From: JAWXBM01 sp964470455
GTDB taxonomy: Bacteria; Pseudomonadota; Gammaproteobacteria; Xanthomonadales; SZUA-36
NCBI GenBank assembly: GCA_964470455.1
Contig: CAYYCX010000032.1
Span: 1 to 37,785 of the forward strand
Reading direction: 5' to 3'
Length of the DNA stretch: 37,785 nt
The notes under the pieces were generated by a model that ran no database searches, was not told where the DNA came from, and saw only the letters and a program-made list of their open reading frames with translations. Positions 28,601-34,525 of this stretch are shown here, one piece after another. Within the stretch, counting starts at the first letter, position 1, and the number at the start of each line of letters is the position of its first letter. A program made the position numbers and the translations under genes.

Positions 28601-29830
28601 CACGCCATCATCAACTGCGGCATCGCTGATGGGAGAAAGCTCAGGCGGCCGGTTGGGCGCCTCTTCCACCGTCACCTGGAAGGAGCCGGTATCAAACAGG
28701 CCTCCCTCGTCGGTTACACGAACAGTGACGCTGTGGTTGCCCAGCTGGTTGCTGTCCGGGGTCCAGCTGATCAGTCCGCTGCTTGGGTCAATGCCCATTC
28801 CGGCAGGGAAGGTATCGAGCGAAAAAGTCAGCGTATCGCCCGGCAGGTCGGGGTCGTCCGCGCTTGCGGTAACTTCCAGCAACTCGCCTTCCTCTACCAA
28901 CTGGTTGGAAATCGGGTCGAGAACCGGAGCCTGGTTGGGATCTTCGTCCGCCAAAGCCGCGCAAACCGTATCGCGCACATCGACGGCATCATCCTCATTG
29001 CAATCGGGGTCGCCGGGTGCGTCCTGGCGCTCCAGGATTTCCATCACGATCACCGGAATGTCGGCTGTGTTGACTGCGCCATCGTCATTGGCGTCGCCGG
29101 GGGGCGTGACGGCTCGCAGCACCGATGTGAACAGCACGCAACCGAGCAGGAAGGAAAACGCCACACCGCCGGCGCCCTGGCGCAGGAACACCCAGCCGAG
29201 GCCCAACATCAGGACCACGAGCAGCGCATACCCGGGCCAGCTGAGAGTGGGTATGCCGGTGAGGCTCTCGTTGTATATCGTCACCAGGCCGTCTTCCACA
29301 ACGGCTGGAACTACTTCCGCACCTTCCTCATCGGCGAGCACTACGGCGCTGATGACCAGCGGGTACTCTCCGGGCAATGCGTCGATTGAAACCTTGAATC
29401 CGATTTCCGCCAGGTTGCCAAATTGCAGCGGCGTCAGGGAGCCGGTGGTAATGACGACGCGCAGCAAGCCAGGAGCCACCTCTTCGAAATCCAGGTCATG
29501 GTTCGTAAGGGAACTGCCGGCCAGGGTCAGCGTCGGTTGCAGGGCCAGCACATCAAAGCTGAGGTCAAACTGGGCAGCGACCACATCCATGCCGGACTCG
29601 AAACTGACCGGGACGGTGATGGTCTCCCCGGCGTCGGCCGAGACTTTGGCGGCCACGATCTCAATGTCCTGTGCCGACACTGCAGCCGGCAGCAGCATGG
29701 CGACCATGGCCAGCTGCATGGTTCTGGCGCGGCTGTCCTGCAACCAGGCCCCGATTCCCGGAATGCAATTCCTGGCAAAAATCCGTGCAAACCAGAAGCC
29801 TTTCGTAGTGTTCCGGATCGGTGCGTTCAA
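19115..29830 (-). CDS. Giant mosaic surface protein with cohesin, Ig, FG-GAP, PASTA and Rhs/YD repeats
   Basis: One uninterrupted reading frame of about 3570 residues. I favour TTG at 29830 because GAGGGGGA lies five bases upstream; the frame is open further, with an ATG at 30067 and a later ATG at 29719. A signal peptide ends AAVSAQ near 29672. In order: cohesin-like domain; IPTLSWPG transmembrane segment and a second hydrophobic stretch; dockerin; four putative-Ig repeats and a cadherin-like unit; two FG-GAP modules; another Ig; PASTA (VPDVVGQAEATAESNLN); calcium-binding GGDCDDTDDTIYPGA; Big2 and Ig; YD repeats; Rhs core (YYLRARYYDQGTGRF, NHVDPSGE); and a tail of about 187 residues. Export through Sec is likely; function is unknown, with adhesion or contact-dependent toxicity as options. 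Confidence 0.9.
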   Translation of the reverse strand: MNAPIRNTTKGFWFARIFARNCIPGIGAWLQDSRARTMQLAMVAMLLPAAVSAQDIEIVAAKVSADAGETITVPVSFESGMDVVAAQFDLSFDVLALQPTLTLAGSSLTNHDLDFEEVAPGLLRVVITTGSLTPLQFGNLAEIGFKVSIDALPGEYPLVISAVVLADEEGAEVVPAVVEDGLVTIYNESLTGIPTLSWPGYALLVVLMLGLGWVFLRQGAGGVAFSFLLGCVLFTSVLRAVTPPGDANDDGAVNTADIPVIVMEILERQDAPGDPDCNEDDAVDVRDTVCAALADEDPNQAPVLDPISNQLVEEGELLEVTASADDPDLPGDTLTFSLDTFPAGMGIDPSSGLISWTPDSNQLGNHSVTVRVTDEGGLFDTGSFQVTVEEAPNRPPELSPISDAAVDDGVLFQVTAMATDPDLPDDVLVFSLDTAPTGMSIDPNSGLISWTPAVEQIGPNPVTVRVTDQENLFATTSFTVTVTDSTVNSAPTLQAPGNRVLRAGSEFKANLFATDPDLGDTLTFSLPNGPAGLGVDPVSGEMDWTPGGSDLGSHPVTARVTDAGGLFDEKSFSIEVTQQTIQEVTNQPPLLTVPPNQQIVFGNLLNVSASATDPDIGDTLVFSLTNSPAGLGIDSNSGSISWTPVEAQVGAHDVTVKVTDPAGAVALGSFVITVLDINRAPVAVDEVYEARLGETLVIGAPGVLQNDSDPDGDGITAALVTDATQGELDLQPDGSFTYLLEPTVPIGTVELELWCSNSLAEGDVYQTNGTPAVGDVDNDGDMEIVGTGFVSGLTFLEEIWIMNAEDCSQQFATGSVVEAAGGFINTSNIGLLDIDGDGDLEIFAPRARFPADEGGDFDNKHLLAVHHDGSFAWGGNHGSESSTLIPAGHQYSSDGPAFADIDADGTPEIIMTFTHPVPSGIGSGLVVYNAEDGTIQWEFASTFRHGDPSVPRAAHVVDLDLDGTMEVIVHNSVVDHEGNLEFELPSDPSVGTTNAGHLSLGIANFDDDPYPELIGRDYGKHYLFEHDGTVKWEQTLPNAANNQINVADFDGDGAPEFSYVTCTVLAFGSCAADFGLAVYDTDGSLLWSHENDPDLHINYQYNGRANATAFDANGDGAFDLVFRNDTPAVQKLFIIDGRDGSVLDSVPAASYTGRQRYPVVADINGDGHAEIIVSYTGGIAGETEIWTGTGANPLPYAPPMRNQWNFNEAYVNDDFTVPTNPVPHWLRTGNNGDNLITPEPPGRASRVDMAIECEHSRVEDSDNEFQANGTIAVGDVDNDGDVELVGTWPIDGSNTISDLWIFDAEDCAEQSFISLESDGGFYQSSHPGLLDIDGDGDLEIFTPRNFFPAAQGGGFDGKHLIAVHHDGTLAWPGDGGSETAPAMAGVGAGSHWRYNGPTFADLDADGTAEIVIAFHTGNNNNVYAGLAVYNAEDGSLAWDFLSDIRVGNGSIRRVPKVVDLDLDGTLEIILGSEVLSHEGDVEFEFPTPEAQGTITSAYLITAVANFDDDAFPEVIGRDEFAYYLFNHDGTIIWEVEDINSIESEITVADFDGDGELEFADVSCSPTQFGSCIGKNYYLEVFDGDGSTLWRHEGVRSLEVEKLFAKFANITAFDANRDGAFDLVWQNDDPANHRIYIVNGRDGTILEALDAGSIGNQTQQRFVSVADVDGDGAAELITSNTGGIIGETRIWGGKPAVPLPSAPAFRNQWFFHEAYTSEDGKTTVTNPVPHWLQPGLNGWNLLKPEPDPLIGTTQTFTYRASDGELESNLATVTLDILPPGNPPLFLTEPDTLTTRGFAYRYDPVVVDPDLGDMVTFRLTAGPAGLSVNSTTGAVSWMPDTAGSFEVSILATDTIGFATAQNWLLEVGEPVTVPDVVGQAEATAESNLNAENLVVGKIRRITDSAIPAGSVISQQPPAGAVTEFGGAVDLWISLGPAPEDIDDDSDGFPETGGDCDDTDDTIYPGASDPAGDGIDQDCDGIDGNLVLESILVTPAVSNVLTSQVVRLKAFGIFEDGTSQNLTGVVSWSDGPVFSSASAGSFVLTATRGAVDGSATVNVSAREPADDVPPTATINSPTSNSTVTEPVEIIGSASDANFLRYDLEYAIAGSDEFTLLASSTSPVNGGVLGEFDPTLLINDLYTIRLAVYDLGGNVEYAEITLQVDENLKIGNFTLSFTDLTIPVAGIPITVTRSYDSREKRSGDFGVGWFLDFGTIRLNSNRVLGTGWQVLKQGLSYGLVATDNHTVSITFPDGWVEQFDMVVSPSSSPVVPFPPFSQSVTYAPQAGTLGQLESLEENFVSILDAQPGPAELRRDSDGQVYNPQRFRYTAVDGTTIDIHKTDGIEKVTDTNGNSLTFGPAGIVHSSGKSVVFNRDSLGRVTEITDPNGNSQTYDYDGNGDLRKHTDAEGNQSSYTYDLHHRLLDMVTPEGVRFVRNEYDSDGRLVSTTDANGNTVEVSHDVGARQQTVTDRRGNVTVYSYDEEGNELSRTNALGHTYSYTYDANGNITSETDPLGNTQTHTYDASNNLLTTLDALGNLTTNTYDANKNLLSTTDPSGNTTTFAYDSRGNLIKTTDPMGNTTHHTYDSKGNELSVTDALGHTFVSTYDASGNRTSHTDPLGNTTNYVYDANGNQLTRSQLRTTSSGPELLTTTSVYDGRNLLTERTDPAGNQTFNTYDAMGNKVATVDPNGHQTSFEYDALKRRIKSIYPDGTETSEVYDANGNRIQSVDRAGRATNHVYDVVDRIVSTTYPGGATETHAYDAAGRVTTTTDALGNATSFGYDAAGNQTTITDALGNMTSYGYDANGRKVTATDANGNTTGFEYDANGELTKTLFPDSTFMSVLIDELGRKSASTDQAGFTTEYTYDALGRLTKVTDALGQVTTYTYDEVGNQLSQTDTNGNTTYKEYDPMGRVIRTILPLGMTQTHTYDANGNEVARTDYNGDTTTYVYDEMNRLISKSLPVGETVDFTYTDTGERSGVTDHRGLTAYSYDERDRLLQQVEPDGATLVYTYDLNGNRTSVTTASGTTTYTYDALNRTESITDANGGITNYGYDNVGNRVSTSYPNGVVATYVYDSQNRLVLLENRKSDSTLISSFAYTLGLSGKRIQVAENTGRTVAYSYDPLYRLTEENITDPVLGDEVVTYTYDPVGNRLTKSDSNGTSHYIYDANDRLLDDGENSYGFDSNGNAVSRSNALGTTVFVHDAENRLVSISRPGGSSVQYDYDADGMRVQTVADGQETQYLVDRNRPYAQVLEERDDLGSLQVAYTYADDLISQDRSGVQRFYLYDGHGSSRQLTDGLETVTDSYTYDAFGIALGNTGSTDNNYQYAGEQYDPEAGQYYLRARYYDQGTGRFPTTDPYPGDLDIPMSLHRYLYTHADPVNHVDPSGELLAEVMITVAIGAVVYGTAAFIIHQKNHARRVGAVTGAAQVVVEAAHQLALNPQLGDYPREFSDKGKKKFVQVKHADIWEEIRDQAAALKASGDWFVGIDPNDVLQIKRTKFAEYKVWPSGKFIGLGQDGAGAAQAAHLTTAISNAIGWYNYPDSIGSSPTNKLDVGQTYSVGNNHSDFGKQILSFLQ
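19950..22700 (-). repeat. YD-repeat array, 63-base period
   Basis: Within the giant gene, about forty units of 21 codons encode the Rhs/YD motif (TDPLGNTT-x-Y-x-YDANGN). At DNA level the phrase ATCGTAGGTG or ATCATAGGTG recurs at 22211, 22274, 22337 and 22400, spaced exactly 63 bases. YD repeats fold as a hollow beta cocoon in known Rhs and Tc-toxin proteins. The near-identical units make this stretch prone to recombination and assembly collapse. Confidence 0.9.
24600..27585 (-). repeat. Two tandem FG-GAP/VCBS modules of about 1.5 kb
   Basis: The giant protein carries two copies of a module of about 500 residues (about 27585-26105 and 26104-24600). Each opens with a Cys-containing phrase before GDVDNDGD, and ends NPVPHWL. 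Inside are beta-propeller-type calcium loops such as LLDIDGDGDLEIF, DIDADGTPEI and DFDGDG. The pair looks like an old internal duplication, since the copies differ throughout. Confidence 0.85.
27795..28940 (-). repeat. Tandem putative-Ig (cadherin-like) repeats
   Basis: Four units of about 95 residues begin NQAPVL, NRPPEL, NSAPTL and NQPPLL, at spacings of about 280-293 bases. Each contains a DPDLGDTLTFSL-like strand, a GLISWTP-like strand and a VTVRVTD-like strand. They are the He_PIG/putative Ig type common in bacterial surface proteins. A fifth, cadherin-like unit (NRAPVAVDEVYEARLGE) follows. Confidence 0.85.
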
Positions 29831-30089
29831 AATGGTCCCCCTCAATGCCAGGTAAGGCGTTGCGCGACTGGAAGCGATTGCCCCTGCATTATTTGAAATT
29901 CGCCGTGTCCGCAGCTTGCCGGTAGCAGGACATTGCATTCCTTTGTATGGCATTCGAGGTTCCAGCCCTTTAGAATCAAGGCTGAGGCGAAATTTGCCCC
30001 GCGCTCGAAGCCTGGCCGCGAACTTCAGTGAACAGCGGGGCCGCGCTTTGAGCAGTTTCGAAATCAAGGGAAATCCACACGGAAGATTG

Positions 30090-32441
30090 ATGCAAAACAG
30101 CCCGAAAATTCGGGAATACCGCTTTGGCGATTACCGACTCTCGACCCAGCAGCAAAGCCTGATCTACGAAGGCAAGCCGCTGTCGCTCAGCACCAAGGTT
30201 TATTACCTGCTGCTTACCCTGGTGGAGAACGCCGGCCAGGTTCTGAGCAAGGATGAAATCATCGAGGCCGTCTGGCCTGGCCAGATCGTCACGGATACCG
30301 CGCTGGCCAAGCAGGTCCTGCGCCTGCGCAAGCTGCTGCACGACCAGCACCGTGAGCAACCCTACATCGAAACCCACCGTGGGGTGGGTTACCGGTTCAC
30401 CGCGCAGGTGGAAATCGTCGAGCCGGAAGAGCCGTTGTTTTCCAGCCCAGCGCCACCGCCGCGACAACCCTGGAAGGCTTATCTTGCGCTGATGGTGGTT
30501 GTATTGCTGGTCTACGTGGTGTCGGTACAATTGCAGAACACTGCCTCCGAGCCCTCGCCAGCCGAAAATGACGCCATCAAACTGGCGGTACTGCAGATGG
30601 ACGGCAACGCCGACTGGCTCAACCTCGGCGGTGTGGAGTATCTGTCCGACCTGATCAGCGCCAGTGGGCTGGTCTACACGGTCAAGCCCGATGATGAATG
30701 GCTGGAAGGTAGCAGCGCCGAAGAGGCGGCCGTGTTGCTGACACGTTACGAGCCGATCAACTACAGCTGCCAGCTGGATATCCGGCAGGAGGCAGATCAG
30801 TATTTCATCGAGGCCAGCCTGCGCAATGAAGCGGGCGTGGTTGCCCGTACCGAAATCGTCGCCACTGGCCTGCCCCTGGCTTTCGAAAAATCGCGCCAAT
30901 GGATAGAGGGCAATCTTCCCGGGCATGCCGGCCGCGCGGTGGATTCGTTGCGGCCGCCCACCCAGGATGATTACGCATTGCAGAGCTATTTGCAGGGCCT
31001 GGTGGCGCTTCGTTCCGAGGGTAATTTTGAAAAAGCCGCGCAGTATTTCCGCGCCGCGGTGAACAGTGACGCCGAATTCCTGCAGGCCTGGGCCAGGCTG
31101 GCGCGCAGCCTGACTGACCTTGGCAACCAGAATGAGGCGCTGTCCATCGGCCTGACGCTATTGGAACAACCGCGCGTGAAGCAGGATGATGAGCTCAATG
31201 TTGAGGTCCATTATGTGCTTGCACGCGCTTACCTGCGCCTGGGCGAGCACGACAAGGCCGCTGAATACCTCGGCAAAACCCGGGAAGTCATTGCGGCAAC
31301 CGGAAATCCGTATGTCCGCATGGATGGCCTGGAATCCCTCAGCACGCTGGCCCGCCTGGAAGGCAACCTCGAAACGGCCAGCGCGTTGGGAGAAGAGCGG
31401 CTGGAACTGGCGCGTGAGTTCTATCCGCTGCCCAACTACCTTGCCTCCATCCACCTGCAGCTCGCGTCGCTGTTTGACATGAGCCTGATGCAGGAAAAGC
31501 TCAGGGAACATGCGGAAGAGGGCATCCGGTTGTCCGAGGAAGGCAGCAACCCGAATGGTCTGGTAACGGGTTACCGTTACCTGAACAGTTACAACTACGC
31601 CGCCAACCGGCTGGATGAAGGCGTGCAGGTGGCGGTCCAGGCGGAACCTTTCCTGCAGCAGAGTTCCGTCAGCTACGACCAGGCCTTTTTCCTGCAGTTC
31701 AGCAGCCTGATCCTGAACCTGAGGGGCCTGTTTGATCAATCCGCGCAATATTCGCGGATGCTGCGTGAGCTGGCGGTGGAAAGCCAGAACTCACTGTACG
31801 AAGTACTCAGCGATTTCACCGTGCTGCACCGGCTTTATGTACAGGGGCAATTCGCCGAAGCCAGGTCCTACGCCCAGTCCATGCGCGCCAGGTTCCGCAG
31901 CGACGCCGTCATGAGTTCCGCGTTGCCCGATGCCATGGTTATTGAAGCCACTGTTTCCGCCCGCATTGATGAGTTGGAGGAAGCGATGGACTTGCTGGCG
32001 GAACTCGAGGAGAAGTTCGGCTCGTCCACGCTGCGGTTGCGGAATGATGTGAACCGGGCCCGCGGCCACATCGCGGTGCGGCAGGGCAGGGTTGAGGAAG
32101 GACTGGAATTGCTGGCGCAGGCGGAACAGTCCATACGGGCCACTCGCCAGCAGGCAGTGGCCAACTACATCGGCTATGAAATACTGGAAATCCTGCTGCA
32201 GCATCCCGAATTGCCCTACCAGCCGGTTCTCGACCGGCTGGAGCGGCATACCGACTACGACTACCACTTCTACAAACTGAAAGCCGGGTTCCTGGCGCGC
32301 GAAGGCAATTTCATGGATGCCGCCATGTTGATGGAAGAAAATCGCCTGCGGGCCAACCAGCTCTGGCAGCCGGAGGACCAGCTGTTACTGGAATCCTGGC
32401 GGGAGCAAGCCAACCCGCCTGCAGCCGCCGCTTCCTCCTGA
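30090..32441 (+). CDS. Winged-helix transcriptional regulator, membrane-anchored, with TPRs
   Basis: A 783-residue CadC-like regulator. The ATG at 30090 has GGAAG five bases upstream and puts the DNA-binding domain at the N-terminus; upstream in-frame codons from 29916 are probably untranslated. The OmpR-type winged helix covers about residues 6-107, with LLTLVENAGQVLSKDEIIEAVWPG and the wing YIETHRGVGYRFTA. One membrane segment lies at about 131-148 (YLALMVVVLLVYVVSVQL). The periplasmic part begins with a small alpha/beta region and continues as TPRs (for example ALRSEGNFEKAAQYFRAAV). It is divergent from the giant gene and lies upstream of the DUF1800 operon, either of which it may control. 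The signal sensed is unknown. Confidence 0.9.
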   Translation: MQNSPKIREYRFGDYRLSTQQQSLIYEGKPLSLSTKVYYLLLTLVENAGQVLSKDEIIEAVWPGQIVTDTALAKQVLRLRKLLHDQHREQPYIETHRGVGYRFTAQVEIVEPEEPLFSSPAPPPRQPWKAYLALMVVVLLVYVVSVQLQNTASEPSPAENDAIKLAVLQMDGNADWLNLGGVEYLSDLISASGLVYTVKPDDEWLEGSSAEEAAVLLTRYEPINYSCQLDIRQEADQYFIEASLRNEAGVVARTEIVATGLPLAFEKSRQWIEGNLPGHAGRAVDSLRPPTQDDYALQSYLQGLVALRSEGNFEKAAQYFRAAVNSDAEFLQAWARLARSLTDLGNQNEALSIGLTLLEQPRVKQDDELNVEVHYVLARAYLRLGEHDKAAEYLGKTREVIAATGNPYVRMDGLESLSTLARLEGNLETASALGEERLELAREFYPLPNYLASIHLQLASLFDMSLMQEKLREHAEEGIRLSEEGSNPNGLVTGYRYLNSYNYAANRLDEGVQVAVQAEPFLQQSSVSYDQAFFLQFSSLILNLRGLFDQSAQYSRMLRELAVESQNSLYEVLSDFTVLHRLYVQGQFAEARSYAQSMRARFRSDAVMSSALPDAMVIEATVSARIDELEEAMDLLAELEEKFGSSTLRLRNDVNRARGHIAVRQGRVEEGLELLAQAEQSIRATRQQAVANYIGYEILEILLQHPELPYQPVLDRLERHTDYDYHFYKLKAGFLAREGNFMDAAMLMEENRLRANQLWQPEDQLLLESWREQANPPAAAASS

Positions 32442-32595
32442 CGGTCGGGATGCGGGCGGTTTGATCAGGGATTCGCTTTCCTAAGCAACCCCCGTTCGTG
32501 CTACCTTATGGGCGGTATCCAGCACGACCGCCAAAGGATGGGCTCCGGTTGGGCGATGACTACGCCTTTTCCTTGAACATGGATGGTATGAGGAA

Positions 32596-34515
32596 ATGAT
32601 CGAATCACATGGGGAGCAACGACGCTCCTTCCTGCAGGCGGGCGCGTTGGCACTGGTCGGCCTGGGCCTGGGTGCAGCACCCACTTCTTCCGCCAGGGCG
32701 GCTGCCAACCTGTCAGGTTTGAGGCCGCTGTATTCCCGCAACGCGTCCACGCAATCGCCAGCGTTCGAACTCCCGGCGACTTCCGGCCTGCCGGATGCCA
32801 GTGTACGCACTTTGCGCCGATTGACCTTTGGTTACCGGCCCGAGGACCGCGTGGCTTTTGAAGCCCTCGGTGCCAACTTTGACGAACGGCTGGAAAACTG
32901 GGTGGATGAACAGCTGGGCGGCTATGTGCCGGTGTGGCCGCCCACCAACGATGCGCCGCTCGAAGCCGTGATCAATGAGCCGGGCACCAACTTTGAAACC
33001 CTGCAGGACAGCCTGGCCACGCTGTGGCAGGAACGCGTGGTGAATTCCCAGGGCTGGCCCTACTACCTCTACCCACTGGTGGAAACCCAGTACCTGGCGT
33101 TGATCCGCGCCGTCTACAGCCGTTGGCAACTGGCCGAGGTGCTGGCGGATTTCTGGCACACGCATTTCAGTGTCGATGGCGGCAAGTTCGAAGTCTCGCC
33201 GGTGTTCGTGCATTACGACCGGGATGTCATCCGGCCGAACATGCTGGGTAATTTCCGCGCCATGCTGGGTGCAGTGACGCGCAGCACCGCCATGATGTAC
33301 TACCTGGACAATGTCTGGAATTCGCGTTTCGGGCCTAATGAGAACTATGCCCGCGAGGTGCAGGAGCTGCACACGCTGGGCGCGGTGCATTCCTGGGGCT
33401 TCACGCCGGAGCAGGACATTCCGGCAGCCGTCGCCATGCCAGGCTCCAACACCGTGTTGCCGGCTGGCCTCAAGGCCGGCTACTCCGAGCAGGATGTGCG
33501 CCAGGTGACCCTGTGCCTGACCGGCTGGACCATCAGCAATGGCTACACCACGGGCGGCAACACCGGCCAGTTCGTGTACTACAGCAACTGGCACGACAAC
33601 ACGCCCAAGCAAGTGCTGGGCATCAACCTCGCCAGCACCGGCCAGGGCGAGGCGGAAGAAGTGATGGACCTGCTGGCCATGCATCCAAACACTGCCCGTT
33701 ACGTATGTCGCAAACTCTGCCGGCGGCTGATTGCCGATGATCCGCCGGATTCCATCGTTGAAGCCGCAGCCACGGTATTCAACGACCATTGGCAGGCGCC
33801 CGACCAGCTCAAGCAGGTGGTCCGCACCATCCTGTTGTCGGATGAGTTCAAGGATGCCGCCAGCTGGGGCGCCAAGACCAAGCGGCCGTTCGAGCTGCTG
33901 GCCGGCACGCTGCGCAGTTGCGGCGGCCCGGCGCAGAAGCTGGTGCGGCCCGACCCGTTGGGTGACTGGACGGCCAACCTGCAAAATGGCGTGAATTACA
34001 AATACAGCCAGGATCTGTACTGGATGATGTCGGAAAGCGGCCATATGCCGTTCAGCTGGGTCACGCCGGACGGCTTCCCGGATACCAAGCCGGCCTGGTT
34101 TGGGGCGACCCCCCTGATCATGACCTGGCGGTTGCTCAACCAGCAGTTCATCGACTGGGCGCCGGATGACCCCGCCAACCCCGGCGGCAACTGGCACGAG
34201 TATTTTCCGGTGGATGCGGCGACCATGACACGAAACGCGCTGGCAGTGAACGAACGGACCGCCAATAACATCGTCGACTTCTGGGTGCATCGCATACTGG
34301 GCTATGACGCAGCCAGCCCCGCCACACCGCAGCTCGACAGCGCCGTACGTGCGGAACTGGTGGCCTTCATGCAGCAGAATGCCGCCAGCGCGGATACAGC
34401 GCTGGATCTCGATGCATCCGGCTGGGCGCAACAGGCCTGGCAGGCCTATGTGCCGCAACGCCTGCAAACCCTGGTGGCCAGCATCGCCATGCTGCCCGAT
34501 AACCTGCGGCGTTGA
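32596..34515 (+). CDS. DUF1800 family exported protein (Tat signal)
   Basis: A 639-residue PF08811 protein. The N-terminus has a twin-arginine signal, QRRSFLQ followed by a hydrophobic stretch and SSARA near residue 35, implying folded export. Family motifs include LRRLTFGYRPEDR, FWHTHFSV, NYAREVQELHTLG and DVRQVTLCLTGW. DUF1800 genes usually sit directly before a DUF1501 gene, as here. The biochemical function of the family is not established. The only upstream purine run, AGGA, is almost touching the ATG at 32596; no other in-frame ATG exists before an upstream stop, so the start is kept. Confidence 0.92.
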   Translation: MIESHGEQRRSFLQAGALALVGLGLGAAPTSSARAAANLSGLRPLYSRNASTQSPAFELPATSGLPDASVRTLRRLTFGYRPEDRVAFEALGANFDERLENWVDEQLGGYVPVWPPTNDAPLEAVINEPGTNFETLQDSLATLWQERVVNSQGWPYYLYPLVETQYLALIRAVYSRWQLAEVLADFWHTHFSVDGGKFEVSPVFVHYDRDVIRPNMLGNFRAMLGAVTRSTAMMYYLDNVWNSRFGPNENYAREVQELHTLGAVHSWGFTPEQDIPAAVAMPGSNTVLPAGLKAGYSEQDVRQVTLCLTGWTISNGYTTGGNTGQFVYYSNWHDNTPKQVLGINLASTGQGEAEEVMDLLAMHPNTARYVCRKLCRRLIADDPPDSIVEAAATVFNDHWQAPDQLKQVVRTILLSDEFKDAASWGAKTKRPFELLAGTLRSCGGPAQKLVRPDPLGDWTANLQNGVNYKYSQDLYWMMSESGHMPFSWVTPDGFPDTKPAWFGATPLIMTWRLLNQQFIDWAPDDPANPGGNWHEYFPVDAATMTRNALAVNERTANNIVDFWVHRILGYDAASPATPQLDSAVRAELVAFMQQNAASADTALDLDASGWAQQAWQAYVPQRLQTLVASIAMLPDNLRR

Positions 34516-34525
34516 GGATGGAATC

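Noticed and set aside
27798..29855. 685-codon open frame on the plus strand
   Set aside because: It is antisense to the cohesin, dockerin and Ig region. Low-complexity Ser/Thr/Pro composition is typical of a shadow frame in GC-rich DNA.
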